Of a DNA stretch of 64,000 nucleotides, positions 1 to 8,523 are shown piece by piece. Position 1 is the stretch's first letter. Every line of letters starts with the position of its first letter. The DNA lies in the NCBI RefSeq assembly GCF_004364325.1, contig NZ_SOCP01000005.1:186001-250000 (forward strand), read 5' to 3'. Origin of the DNA: Actinophytocola oryzae (lineage in GTDB: Bacteria > Actinomycetota > Actinomycetes > Mycobacteriales > Pseudonocardiaceae). The notes beneath the pieces were generated by a model. The model searched no databases. It was not told the origin of the DNA and saw only the letters and a program-made list of their open reading frames with translations. The position numbers and the translations under genes were made by a program.

Positions 1-1044
1 CCGCACGCCACGCAGGCCGACGATCTCCTCGCCGTCCAGCCGGATCGTCCCGGACGTGGCCGCCACCAGCCCCAGCACCAGGTGCGCGGTCGTGGTCTTG
101 CCGGAGCCGGACTCGCCGACGATCGCGGTCGTGCGGCCCCTGCCGACCGTGAAGGACACGTCGTCCACAGCACGCAGCACCCCGCCCCGGCCGCGGACCC
201 GGTACTCCTTCGAGACGTTCGCGACCTCCAGTACCGGCTCGACCTCGGCGACCGCCGCCCGTTTCGGCGGCGACAGCGACGGGACCGCGGCCACCAGGCG
301 CTTCGTGTAGTCCTCGCGTGGCTCGGTGAGGACCTTCCGTGCGGGACCGGTCTCCACGACCTCGCCATCGGACATCACGACCACGCGGCTCGTGCGCTCC
401 ACCGCGAGGCCGAGGTCGTGGGTGACCAGCAGCAGCGCCGTGCCGAGGTCGTCGGTCAGCTTCTCGAGGTGGTCGAGGATCTGGCGCTGCACGGTGACGT
501 CCAACGCCGAGGTCGGCTCGTCGGCGATCAGCAGGTCCGGCCGGCACGCCAGCGCGATCGCGATCAGCACGCGCTGGCGCATGCCGCCGGAGAACTCGTG
601 CGGGTACTGCCGCGCCCGCCGCGCCGCGTCGGGGATGCCGGCCTGGCCCAGCAGGTCCACGGCCTCCCGCCACGCCTGCCGGCGCCCGCACATGTCGTGC
701 GCCACCAGGGTTTCCGCGACCTGCCTGCCCACCCGCGAGACCGGGTTCAGGTTGGACATCGGGTCCTGGGGCACGAGGCCGACCTCGCGGCCACGCAGGC
801 GCCGCATACGACGTTCCCCAGCGTGCGTGATGTCCTCGCCACGCCAGTGGATCGTGCCGCCGGTGATCCGCCCGTTGCCGGGCAGCAGGCCGATGATCGC
901 GTGTGCCGTGGTCGACTTGCCGGACCCGGACTGGCCGACCACCGCGACCCGCTCGCCCGGTCCGAGCGAGAGGGCGGTGTCCTTCACCGCGTGGGTGTCC
1001 CCGAAGGACACCGCGAGCGAGCTGACCTCCAGCAACGGCGTCAC
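1..1044 (-). CDS. Peptide ABC importer, tandem ATPase subunit (DppD-DppF fusion), 3' end outside window
   Basis: This is the energy-coupling subunit of an oligopeptide/dipeptide-type importer, with two ABC ATPase domains in one chain. The first domain has Walker A GQSGSGKS, the signature FSGGMRQR and Walker B LLIADEPTSALD. A second Walker A, GESGSGKTTT, appears near the window edge, so the second domain continues beyond position 1. I chose the GTG at 1042-1044 because it overlaps the upstream permease stop in a GTGA arrangement. It is the last gene of the five-gene operon GGT-like, binding protein, permease, permease, ATPase. Fused DppD-DppF ATPases are common in actinomycete family-5 importers. 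Peptide specificity is inferred from family and context only. Confidence 0.9.
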   Translation of the reverse strand, partial: MTPLLEVSSLAVSFGDTHAVKDTALSLGPGERVAVVGQSGSGKSTTAHAIIGLLPGNGRITGGTIHWRGEDITHAGERRMRRLRGREVGLVPQDPMSNLNPVSRVGRQVAETLVAHDMCGRRQAWREAVDLLGQAGIPDAARRARQYPHEFSGGMRQRVLIAIALACRPDLLIADEPTSALDVTVQRQILDHLEKLTDDLGTALLLVTHDLGLAVERTSRVVVMSDGEVVETGPARKVLTEPREDYTKRLVAAVPSLSPPKRAAVAEVEPVLEVANVSKEYRVRGRGGVLRAVDDVSFTVGRGRTTAIVGESGSGKTTTAHLVLGLVAATSGTIRLDGEEIVGLRGVR

Positions 1045-1913
1045 GACGTGCTCCTCGGGTCGAGTGCGTCGCGCAGGGCGTCGCCGAACAGGTTGAAGCC
1101 CAGGCAGATCAGGGCGAGCGCGACGCCGGGGAAGATGCCGGGCCACGCCGTGCGGAACAGGTACTGCTGCGCGTCGGACAGCATGATGCCCAGGCTCGGG
1201 TCGGGTGGCAGGATGCCGAGCCCGAGGAACGACAGGATGGCCTCGCCGAGCACGGCCGTCGGCATGATCACGGTGGCCTGCACGATGATCGCCGACGCCG
1301 CGTTGGGCAGGATGTGCTGGCCGAGCACGCGTGCCGGGCCCGCGCTCATGGTGTGCGCGGCGAGCACGAAGTCGCTTTCCTTCAGCCGCAGCGTCTCCGC
1401 GCGCACCACCCGGATCATCGTCGGGATCTGCGCGATGCCGAGCGCGACGGCCGCGTTGGCGAGGCCGCCGCCGTTGATGGCCGCGAGCCCGACGGCGAGG
1501 ATCAGCGCGGGGAACGCCAGCATCAGGTCCGCGAGCCGCGACACGACGGCGTCCACCCAGCGCCAGTAGCCCGCGAGCAGGCCGAGCGGCACACCCGCCA
1601 CGACGGCGACCAGCACCGACAGCAGCCCGACCTCCAGCGACGCCCGGATCCCGTACAGGACACGGGAAAGTACGTCACGGCCGAGGTCGTCGGTGCCGAG
1701 TGCGAAGCCGACCGTGGCGGGTTGCTGGAACGGCGTCGAGAAGTGCACCTCGGTCGGCGCGTAGGGCGCGAGCAGCGGCGCGAACACCCCGGCTATCACG
1801 ACGATCAGCAGCAGCACGCCGCCGACGACGCCGAGCGGGTTGCGGCGGAGCCTGCGCAGGGTGCGGCCACGCACGAGCGGCGCGGCGGTCGCGGTGACCT
1901 CGGCGGTGGTCAT
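1041..1913 (-). CDS. Peptide ABC importer permease (DppC/OppC type)
   Basis: This is a 290-residue inner-membrane permease of the BPD_transp_1 family. A cytoplasmic N-terminus rich in Arg precedes the first membrane span (about residues 28-50). The conserved motif LGTDDLGRDVLSR, typical of DppC/OppC proteins, follows the first periplasmic loop. The EAA loop that contacts the ATPase lies near EAILSFLGLG in the C-terminal half. The start at MTTAEV overlaps the stop of the preceding permease by four bases (ATGA), indicating translational coupling. It would pair with the DppB-type permease to form the translocation pore. Confidence 0.92.
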   Translation of the reverse strand: MTTAEVTATAAPLVRGRTLRRLRRNPLGVVGGVLLLIVVIAGVFAPLLAPYAPTEVHFSTPFQQPATVGFALGTDDLGRDVLSRVLYGIRASLEVGLLSVLVAVVAGVPLGLLAGYWRWVDAVVSRLADLMLAFPALILAVGLAAINGGGLANAAVALGIAQIPTMIRVVRAETLRLKESDFVLAAHTMSAGPARVLGQHILPNAASAIIVQATVIMPTAVLGEAILSFLGLGILPPDPSLGIMLSDAQQYLFRTAWPGIFPGVALALICLGFNLFGDALRDALDPRSTS

Positions 1914-2866
1914 CTGGCCCTCCCGGAGACACGCACGCGTGGGTCGATGACCGTGTAGAGCAGGTCGACGACCAGGTTGATCACGATGTAGGCGGTGGTG
2001 ATCACCAGCACGACGGCCTGGATCACCGGGTAGTCGCGGGTGAACACGGAGTCGAGCGTCAGCTTCCCGATGCCGGGCAGGCCGAAGATCCGCTCGGTGA
2101 CCACCGCGCCCGCGATCAGCCCGCCGAGCTGCAGGCCGACGATGGTGGTGACCACGATGAGGCTGTTGCGCAGGCCGTAGCGGAAGACGACCGCACTGCG
2201 GGACAGGCCTTTCGCGCGTGCGGTGCGGACGAAGTCGGCGGTCAGCGTGTCGACCATGGACGCGCGGGTCTGGCGTTGCACCACCGCCGCGTGGGTCATG
2301 CCGAGGATCACCGACGGCAGCGTCAGGTAGTACAGGCCGCGCAACGGCTCGTCGAACGGCGACACGTAACCGGAGGCCGGGAACCAGCCCAGCTGCACCG
2401 CGAGGTAGAGCACGGCGAGGATGCCGAGCCAGAACGTGGGCACCGACAACGCGAACAGCGAGAAGCCGTTGGCCACCCACTCCGGCCAGCGGCCCCGGAA
2501 CACGGCCGCGACCACGCCGAACGCCATGCCCGCGAGTACCGCGACGAGCATCGCGTAGATGGCGAGCTGCACGGTCACGGGCAGCGTCGCGCCGATCATG
2601 TCCGTCACCGGGGTGCCGGTGCGCACGGACTCGCCGAAGTCGCCCTGCACCGCGTTGCCCACGAAGGTCAGGTACTGCACCGGAATCGGCTTGTCGAGGC
2701 CGAGCCGTTCGCTGACCGCGGCGATGGCGGCCGGGTCGGCTTCCTCGCCTGCCATGGCCGTCGCCGGGTCACCCGGCAGCAGGCGGATGCCGATGAACAC
2801 GACGATCGACGCGAGCAGGAGCGTCAACGCGGACTGCCAGAGCCGGTTGAGGGTGTAGCGAAGCAT
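1910..2866 (-). CDS. Peptide ABC importer permease (DppB/OppB type)
   Basis: This is a 318-residue membrane permease. It opens with the DppB-type N-terminus MLRYTLNRLWQS and has a long extracytoplasmic loop containing RLGLDKPIPVQY, followed by about five further membrane segments. The ARAKGLSR stretch and the following hydrophobic segments match the EAA-loop region of this family. It overlaps the binding-protein gene by one base and the next permease by four bases, so all three are coupled. It forms the membrane channel with the DppC-type partner. Confidence 0.92.
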   Translation of the reverse strand: MLRYTLNRLWQSALTLLLASIVVFIGIRLLPGDPATAMAGEEADPAAIAAVSERLGLDKPIPVQYLTFVGNAVQGDFGESVRTGTPVTDMIGATLPVTVQLAIYAMLVAVLAGMAFGVVAAVFRGRWPEWVANGFSLFALSVPTFWLGILAVLYLAVQLGWFPASGYVSPFDEPLRGLYYLTLPSVILGMTHAAVVQRQTRASMVDTLTADFVRTARAKGLSRSAVVFRYGLRNSLIVVTTIVGLQLGGLIAGAVVTERIFGLPGIGKLTLDSVFTRDYPVIQAVVLVITTAYIVINLVVDLLYTVIDPRVRVSGRAR

Positions 2867-4491
2867 CAGTCCTCCCCGCTCACGAAGGCGGCCTTGCCGA
2901 GCCGGACGACGCCGTCCGAGTACACCTCGACGCCGGTGACCCTGGTGGTGTGCACGGTCAGGTTGCGGACCCGGTAGGTGTAGACGACCGGGGTCTCCTC
3001 CTGGATCAGCTCGACCGCCTGTCCGTAGAGGTCGGCGCGTTTCGCGAGGTCGGTGGTCTGTCCGGCGCTCGCCAGCAGACCGTCCAGTGTGGACGAGTTG
3101 AAGCCCGAGTAGTTGCCTGCCTTGCCGGTGGCGAGGAAGCGGGTGATGTTGCCGTCCGGGTCGATCCGGCCGGACCAGCCGAGCTGCAACGCCTCGAACG
3201 TGCCGTTCTTCTGCACGTCCAGCAGGGTCGAGTACTCGACCGGGATGATCTGGATGTCGAACCCGCCCTCTGCGGCACTCGCCTGGAGCGCCTGCGCGTA
3301 CCGCAGCTGGTCCTGCGAGTTCGTCACCTGCAGCTCGATGCGGTACGGGATCTTCACGCCCGCCTCGGTCAGCAGCCGCCGCGACTCCCCGGGGTCGAAG
3401 GCGGGACAGCCGTTGCTCGCGTCCGACGCGTACGGCGTCTGCGGCGCGATCGGCGAGCAGGCGGGCTCGAACCAGTTGTTGAACACCGTGTCCACGAGGG
3501 TCTGCCGGTCGACGGCCTTGGAGAGCGCCAGCCGGATCCGCGCGTCCTTCGCGAGCGGGGTGTCGATCGGCTTCGTGGGTTTCCCGACGCCGTCGACGTT
3601 GCCGACGTTGAGCCAGATGCCCTGGAAGCCCAGCGAGGGCGACTGCAGCACCCGCAGGTCCGGGTCCTTGGCCAGGGCGTCGACGTCCTGCGGGGAGATC
3701 GTGTCGGCGACCTGGAGGTCACCGGAGCGCAGGTTGGCGGCGCGGATGTTGGCGTCGGCCATGATCCGGTAGGTGATGGTGTCGAGGTGGACTTCCCTGG
3801 CGTCGTAGTACTTCGGGTCACGCGCGACCTCGATGGAGGTCTGCGGCACGCGCCTGACGAACTTGAAGGGCCCGACGCACACGGGGTTGTCGCCGAAGTC
3901 GTCGCCCTCCTCCTGGAGCGCGGCAGGCGAGAGGATCATGCCGGCCCGGTCGGCGAGCGCGGCCGTGATCGGCGCGAACGGCTGCTTGTAGCGGAGCACG
4001 ACGTGGCTGCTGTCGGCCGCCGTGATGCTCGCGATCGGGCCCATCTCGGCGGCGCGCTGGGACTCCGCGAGGTTGAGGTGGCGGTCGAGGCTGGTGCGCA
4101 CGGCGTTCGCGTCGAAGGGGGTGCCGTCGGCGAAGGTGATGCCGGTGCGGACGGGGATGGTGACGGTCAGGCCGTCCTGCGAGACCGTCGGCAGGCCGGT
4201 GGCGAGCTGCGGGACGATCTCGCCGGACGAGTCGAGGTCGTAGAGCTTCTCGCAGATCGCGTTCATGACGTAACGCGTGTAGAGCGACGAGGAGGTCGTC
4301 GGGTCGAGCCGGTCCGGTTCGGACGACAGCCCCATGACGAGGTCGCCGCCGTCGGCCACCTTCCTGTTGCCGACCGGGGTGCCGAAGTCGTCGTGGTGCC
4401 CGACCCTGGCGGCCGGGTGTTGGATCGGGACGCAGGCGCTCGCCGTGACCACCGCCAACGCCGTGAGTGCGAAACGCAAGGACCTGGACAT
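2866..4491 (-). CDS. Solute-binding lipoprotein, family 5 (peptide type)
   Basis: This is a 541-residue extracellular binding protein (SBP_bac_5). The N-terminus has a signal sequence with a lipobox ending TASAC, so Cys20 is the likely lipidated residue. Family features include LVMGLSSEPDRLDPT near the mature N-terminus, GTPFDANAVRTSL and a C-terminal segment ending in QEETPVVYTYRVRNL. It is followed by two permeases and the ATPase and preceded by the gamma-glutamyltranspeptidase-like gene 30 bases upstream. That gene order suggests uptake of peptides or gamma-glutamyl compounds, but the ligand cannot be read from the sequence. Confidence 0.92.
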   Translation of the reverse strand: MSRSLRFALTALAVVTASACVPIQHPAARVGHHDDFGTPVGNRKVADGGDLVMGLSSEPDRLDPTTSSSLYTRYVMNAICEKLYDLDSSGEIVPQLATGLPTVSQDGLTVTIPVRTGITFADGTPFDANAVRTSLDRHLNLAESQRAAEMGPIASITAADSSHVVLRYKQPFAPITAALADRAGMILSPAALQEEGDDFGDNPVCVGPFKFVRRVPQTSIEVARDPKYYDAREVHLDTITYRIMADANIRAANLRSGDLQVADTISPQDVDALAKDPDLRVLQSPSLGFQGIWLNVGNVDGVGKPTKPIDTPLAKDARIRLALSKAVDRQTLVDTVFNNWFEPACSPIAPQTPYASDASNGCPAFDPGESRRLLTEAGVKIPYRIELQVTNSQDQLRYAQALQASAAEGGFDIQIIPVEYSTLLDVQKNGTFEALQLGWSGRIDPDGNITRFLATGKAGNYSGFNSSTLDGLLASAGQTTDLAKRADLYGQAVELIQEETPVVYTYRVRNLTVHTTRVTGVEVYSDGVVRLGKAAFVSGED

Positions 4492-4521
4492 AGGACACCT
4501 AACGTCGGGAATGCGCTTGTG

Positions 4522-6273
4522 TTATCTGCCGACCGCGTAGCCCTGCATGCCTCTCGGGTTGGCCGCGGCGGACAGGACACCGGTCTCCGGGTCCCGCGTC
4601 ACCGCGCACAACCTGCCTTCCGACCAGGGATCGCCGACCGTCACGTCGTGTCCGCGCTCGCGGAGGCCGTCGATGACATCGTCGCCGATCCTCGACTCCA
4701 CCGTGACGCCGCCCGGCACCATGGCCCGGGGGTAGAAGGAGCTGGGGAAGCTCGACGTGTGCCAGTTCGGTGCGTCGATCGCGGCCTGGAGGTCCCTCCC
4801 CCGCGTGACGGCGAGGAAGAAGTGCAGGCTCCACTGGTCCTGCTGGTCGCCGCCCGGGGTGCCGAACGCCATGACCGGTTGGCCGTCCCTCATGGCCATC
4901 GACGGGCTGAGGGTGGTCCTCGGCCGCCTGCCGGGGACCAGTGAGTTGGGCAGGCCGTCCTCGAGCCAGGTCATCTGCAACCGGGTGCCCAGTGGGAAGC
5001 CGAGTTCCGGGATGACCGGGTTCGACTGGAGCCAGCCGCCGCTCGGCGTTGCGGCGATCATGTTGCCCCACCGGTCGACCACGTCGACGTGACAGGTGTC
5101 GCCCCGGGTGCCGCCGTCCGGTGCCACGGTTGGCTCGCCGGCGCCGACAGGCGTTGGGGCAGCGGCGCCGGCGAGGTCGAGGTGTGCGGGAAGCCTGGGT
5201 TCCCGGCCGTCCGGGCTACCCGGCCGCAGCTCCGCGCTGGCCCGCTCGCCGACCAGACCGCGGCGGGAGTCGTTGTAGGACGGGGAGAGCAGTGACTCCA
5301 GGGTGACGTCGGTGCTGTCGCCGTACCACGCCTCGCGGTCGGCCATCGCCAGCTTGGTGCCCTCGATGAGCGTGTGGTGGTCGTCCGGGTCATCGTCCGT
5401 GGGCAGCAGCGCGAGTTGTTGCAGGAACGTCGGCCCCTGGCTCCACAGGCCCGGTTTCGCCACGGTCCAGCCGTTCCGGGTGAACGTCGCGGGCGGCTCG
5501 TAGTGGGCCGAGAAGCCTGCCAGGTCGTCGCCGGTCATGGTGGACTCGTGCCGCTCACCCGAGGTGTCCATCGTGGGCTTCGCCGCCTGGGTGGCGATCG
5601 CCTCGGCGATGAAGCCCGCCCGCCACACCGCGCGGGCCGCGTCGATCTGGGTCTCGCGGTTCGCGCCTGCCGCCTCGGCCTCGGTGAGCAGGCGCTGCCA
5701 CGTCCACGCCAGCGCGGGGTTCCGCAGGAGTCGGCCCGCGGCAGGTGGTTCGCCGTCGCGCAGGTAGACCGCCGCCGAGGACGTCCACTCGGTCTCGAAC
5801 AGCTCCCGGACGGTGTCCACTGTGGAGCCGACGCGGGCGACCGCGGGATGGCCGCCCTCCGCGTAGCCGATGGCGTAGGTCAGGACCTCACGCAGCGACT
5901 TCGTGCCGTGGTCGCGGAGCAGGAGTAGCCACGCGTCGAACGCACCGGGCACCGCGGCGGCGAGCGGGCCGGTGCCTGGCACGAGGTCGAGGCCGAGCGA
6001 GGTGTAGTGGGCGACCGTGGCACCCGCCGGGGCGACGCCCTGCCCACAGAGGACCGTGGGCTCGGCACCTGCCGGGGCGACGATCATCGGGACCTCGCCT
6101 GCCGGACCGTTCAGGTGGGGCTCGACCACGTGCAGGACGAACGCCGCCGCGACGGCCGCGTCGAAGGCGTTGCCGCCGTCCTCCAGCACGGCCATGGCCG
6201 ACGACGAGGCCAGCCAGTGCGTGGACGACACCATGCCGAAGGTGCCCTGCAGGGTCGGCCGCGTGGTGAACAT
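4522..6273 (-). CDS. Gamma-glutamyltranspeptidase-like Ntn hydrolase
   Basis: This is a 583-residue member of the gamma-glutamyltransferase family, in which an autocatalytic cleavage exposes a Thr nucleophile. The likely nucleophile is Thr393 in GDTCHVDVVDRWGN, matching the family's T-x-H-x-x-x-x-D pattern. The C-terminal oxyanion region GTPGGDQQ is present. I chose MFTTRPTLQ because the family conserves this start and the upstream extension lies in the promoter region. No signal peptide is evident, so a cytoplasmic enzyme acting on imported gamma-glutamyl peptides fits the downstream importer; that link is inference. YwrD-like or acylase activity is also possible. Confidence 0.85.
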   Translation of the reverse strand: MFTTRPTLQGTFGMVSSTHWLASSSAMAVLEDGGNAFDAAVAAAFVLHVVEPHLNGPAGEVPMIVAPAGAEPTVLCGQGVAPAGATVAHYTSLGLDLVPGTGPLAAAVPGAFDAWLLLLRDHGTKSLREVLTYAIGYAEGGHPAVARVGSTVDTVRELFETEWTSSAAVYLRDGEPPAAGRLLRNPALAWTWQRLLTEAEAAGANRETQIDAARAVWRAGFIAEAIATQAAKPTMDTSGERHESTMTGDDLAGFSAHYEPPATFTRNGWTVAKPGLWSQGPTFLQQLALLPTDDDPDDHHTLIEGTKLAMADREAWYGDSTDVTLESLLSPSYNDSRRGLVGERASAELRPGSPDGREPRLPAHLDLAGAAAPTPVGAGEPTVAPDGGTRGDTCHVDVVDRWGNMIAATPSGGWLQSNPVIPELGFPLGTRLQMTWLEDGLPNSLVPGRRPRTTLSPSMAMRDGQPVMAFGTPGGDQQDQWSLHFFLAVTRGRDLQAAIDAPNWHTSSFPSSFYPRAMVPGGVTVESRIGDDVIDGLRERGHDVTVGDPWSEGRLCAVTRDPETGVLSAAANPRGMQGYAVGR

Positions 6274-6295
6274 TTGCCGAGTATCGCGGCGACCT

Positions 6296-6342
6296 GGTAT
6301 ACGCGTCCAAGACATACCTGACACCAAACCGATAGCGTCAGG
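6296..6342. promoter_or_regulatory. Candidate LysR operator region, two inverted repeats
   Basis: The 71-bp divergent intergenic region holds GGTAT at 6296-6300 paired with ATACC at 6314-6318. It also holds a perfect pair, CCTGAC at 6317-6322 and GTCAGG at 6337-6342. The spacing and position between the LysR gene and the peptide operon fit LysR recognition and activation sites. No binding data can be inferred beyond symmetry. Confidence 0.5.
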
Positions 6343-6344
6343 CT

Positions 6345-7253
6345 ATGGAACGTCGTCAGCTCGAGTACTTCGTCGCCATCGTCGAACACGGTGGGTTCAC
6401 CCATGCCGCCCGGGCGTTGCGGGTCGCGCAGCCGTCGCTGTCCAGGGCGATCGGCAAGCTGGAGCACGAGCTGGGAGTCGCGTTGTTCCACCGGGTCGGC
6501 CGCAACGCCGTGCTCAGCAACGCCGGCGAGCTGGTGGTCGACCGCGCCAGGCTCGTGCTGCGGGACCTGGAAGCGTTGCGTGCCTCGGCCCGCAGCGTCG
6601 AGACCGGCGCGGTGGGCAGGGTGGACGTGGCGGCCACGTCGTCCTCCGCGCTCGAGCCGGTGATCAGCATCGTCGCCGAGCTGCGGGAACGTCATCCCGG
6701 CGTGCTGGTGAGCACGTCCTCCGCGCTGTCGGCGACCGAGGTCGTGGCGATGGTGTTGCAGGGGCGCTGCGAGGTCGGCGTGTGTGGCCACGGGGAACGT
6801 CCGGCCGGGCCGGGGCTCGTCGCCCACCACCTGCGTGACGAGGAGTTCCTGCTGGTCGCGCCGCCCGGTACCCACCTCGGCGAGGACGGCGCGGTCACCC
6901 ACGACGACCTGCGCGGCCTGCGGTTCGTGGTCACCAAGCGGGCCACGGCCGCGCGTGCGTTGTTCGACCGCATCTCGGAGACCGTCGGCGGTCTCACGGT
7001 GGCCGCGGAGGTCGGCGACCGCAGTGTCGTGCTGCCGATGGTGCTGCGTGGCATCGGTTCGAGCGTGGTGCCGGACGGCTGGCACGACCTGGCCGTCCGC
7101 GCTGGCGCCGCCGTGCACCACTTCAGCCCCCGCGAGCGGCTGCCGCAGTGGCTCGTCCACCGGTCCGGTCCGATCACCCCGGCCACGCAGGCGTTCCTGG
7201 ACACCACACTGACAAGGGGTGTCAGGGAACCGGGCATAACGTCCGAACCATGA
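6345..7253 (+). CDS. LysR-family transcriptional regulator
   Basis: This is a 302-residue LTTR. The winged helix-turn-helix occupies residues 1-60, with ARALRVAQPSLSRAIGKLE as the recognition segment. A substrate-binding domain follows from about residue 90. It is divergent from the GGT-like/peptide importer operon with only 71 bp between the starts, the usual arrangement for a LysR protein controlling its neighbour. The space ahead of the ATG contains no clear ribosome binding site, so the transcript may be nearly leaderless. The effector is unknown; a peptide or amino-acid derivative is a reasonable guess. Confidence 0.93.
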   Translation: MERRQLEYFVAIVEHGGFTHAARALRVAQPSLSRAIGKLEHELGVALFHRVGRNAVLSNAGELVVDRARLVLRDLEALRASARSVETGAVGRVDVAATSSSALEPVISIVAELRERHPGVLVSTSSALSATEVVAMVLQGRCEVGVCGHGERPAGPGLVAHHLRDEEFLLVAPPGTHLGEDGAVTHDDLRGLRFVVTKRATAARALFDRISETVGGLTVAAEVGDRSVVLPMVLRGIGSSVVPDGWHDLAVRAGAAVHHFSPRERLPQWLVHRSGPITPATQAFLDTTLTRGVREPGITSEP

Positions 7254-7505
7254 TCACCACGCGTGCGACCGTGACGGAGTTCCTCGCCCGCCTGGCCGCC
7301 GGGGAGCCGGACGAGCTCGCCGAGCTGTTCGCCGAGCGGGTGGACTTCCGGCTCGACTGGCCTGCGGGCGACCATCCCTCGGTGCCGTGGATCCGCACGC
7401 GGTCGACGAGGGCCGACATGGCCGACCACTTCCGCCTGCTCGGCGAGTTCCACGCGCCGGACACCCGTGCCCCGGTGGTGCCGCGCGTGCTCGTCGACGG
7501 CGCGT
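7250..7505 (+). pseudogene. 5' remnant of an NTF2/SnoaL-like gene
   Basis: The frame opening with ATG at 7250 encodes an N-terminus typical of small SnoaL-like proteins: a helix VTEFLARLAAG, the FAERVDFRLDWPAG strand and PWIRTRSTRADMADHF. Homology stops around RVLVDGA near 7505. Beyond this the frame runs through unrelated sequence to a stop at 7576, and the C-terminal half of the fold is missing. The next recognisable sequence is the tail of a different gene in another frame. A functional 108-residue product is unlikely. Confidence 0.6.
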
Positions 7506-7514
7506 CCCGCCCGG

Positions 7515-7694
7515 CTGACGCGGCTGCCGTACGCAGTTCTGTGGACAGCGGGCCTGTTCTCGCCGATGCTGCGTGAGCTGCGGACGACGCAGTACCAGTT
7601 CACCCGCCCGTTCACGATCGACTCGTCGGCGACCGAGCAGGCGTTCGACCTGGCGCCGACGCCGCTGGAGATCGTGCTGAAGAACGTCGCGTAG
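7515..7694 (+). pseudogene. 3' remnant of an NAD-dependent epimerase/dehydratase
   Basis: This frame differs from the preceding NTF2-like remnant. It encodes about 60 residues that look like the extreme C-terminus of an actinobacterial NAD-dependent epimerase: AGLFSPMLRELRTTQYQF, FTIDSSATEQAFDL and PTPLEIVLKNVA. The Rossmann fold and catalytic part are absent. No start signal lies in this frame near the junction. It is best read as the right half of a deletion that fused two neighbouring genes. Confidence 0.6.
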
Positions 7695-7705
7695 GAGTCG
7701 CCGTC

Positions 7706-8209
7706 ATGACCGTCCGCCCCGCGCGGGAGGCCGACATCCCGGTGCTGCGCTCGCTCGAACGCGCGGCGGGACAACCGTTCCTGGCGATCGGCATGACGTC
7801 GGTGGCACAGGACGAACCACCGTCCGCCGCGACGTTGTCGGGGTTCGTCGCCGAAGGACGGGCGTGGGTGTACGAGGTGGACGGCCGGCCGGTGGCGTAC
7901 CTGCTGGCCGAGGTCGTGGACGGGAACGGGCACGTGGAGCAGGTGTCGGTCCACCCCGACCACGCCCGCAGGCGGCTCGGCCGGGTACTGATCGACCACC
8001 TGCTCGAGTGGGCCCGCCGCCGCGACCTCCCGGCCGTCACGCTGACGACGTACACGGAGGTCCCGTGGAACGGGCCCTACTACGAGCGTTGTGGCTTCCG
8101 CTACCTGACGGAGGCCGAGGAAACCCCTGGCCTGCGGGCGATCCGTGCCGCGGAGCTGGCACACGGCCTGGACCGCTGGCCGCGAGCCTGCATGCGCCTG
8201 GACCTCTGA
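7706..8209 (+). CDS. GNAT-family N-acetyltransferase
   Basis: This is a 167-residue single-domain acetyltransferase. The acetyl-CoA binding motif A is visible as VHPDHARRRLGRVLIDHLL near residues 70-90. The motif B region YTEVPWNGPYYERCGFRYL follows. The preceding bases GTAGGAGTCGCC supply a ribosome binding site. The acceptor substrate cannot be predicted. It follows the gene remnants with an 11-base gap. Confidence 0.88.
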   Translation: MTVRPAREADIPVLRSLERAAGQPFLAIGMTSVAQDEPPSAATLSGFVAEGRAWVYEVDGRPVAYLLAEVVDGNGHVEQVSVHPDHARRRLGRVLIDHLLEWARRRDLPAVTLTTYTEVPWNGPYYERCGFRYLTEAEETPGLRAIRAAELAHGLDRWPRACMRLDL

Positions 8210-8219
8210 CACCGGCCGC

Positions 8220-8396
8220 TCACCGGTGCCGGTAGTGGTCCACGACCAGCGTCGCGCCGCTCGCCAACGCCACCACCCCACAGCAGACGCTCGCGATGAT
8301 CATGCCCTGCAGGGCGACGTTGCCCGCCACGCTCAGGACCAGCACCACCCACAGCAGCGAGCGGACAGAACCACGGGTCTTCGTCGTTGTCGTCAT
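8220..8396 (-). CDS. Small two-span membrane protein
   Basis: This 58-residue frame has a basic N-terminus (MTTTTKTRGSVRS) followed by two hydrophobic segments, LLWVVLVLSVAGNVAL and MIIASVCCGVVALASGA. It ends in the charged tail VDHYRHR. It is divergent from the histidine kinase gene and starts 60 bases from the shared inverted-repeat operator. The composition and topology look coding, but I do not recognise the family. A membrane accessory or target of the adjacent two-component system is inference from position. Confidence 0.65.
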   Translation of the reverse strand: MTTTTKTRGSVRSLLWVVLVLSVAGNVALQGMIIASVCCGVVALASGATLVVDHYRHR

Positions 8397-8455
8397 GCCA
8401 CAGAACGCTAGGCACCGACAGGGCCCGGCACGATCCCGCCGGCTGGAGAACCGGG

Positions 8456-8471
8456 GTATAGCAGGCTGTAC
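8456..8471. promoter_or_regulatory. Candidate response-regulator operator, copy 1
   Basis: GTATAGC and GCTGTAC are separated by two bases, forming a 16-bp inverted repeat with half-site GTAyAGC. It lies between the divergent small membrane protein and the histidine kinase gene, 53 bases before the kinase start. The same 16-mer with one base changed in the spacer recurs at 10401-10416. Confidence 0.65.
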
Positions 8472-8523
8472 TTTTCCGCTCCACCCCTGGCCGAGCGCCT
8501 GACGTGGTCATAGTGTCGCGCCA

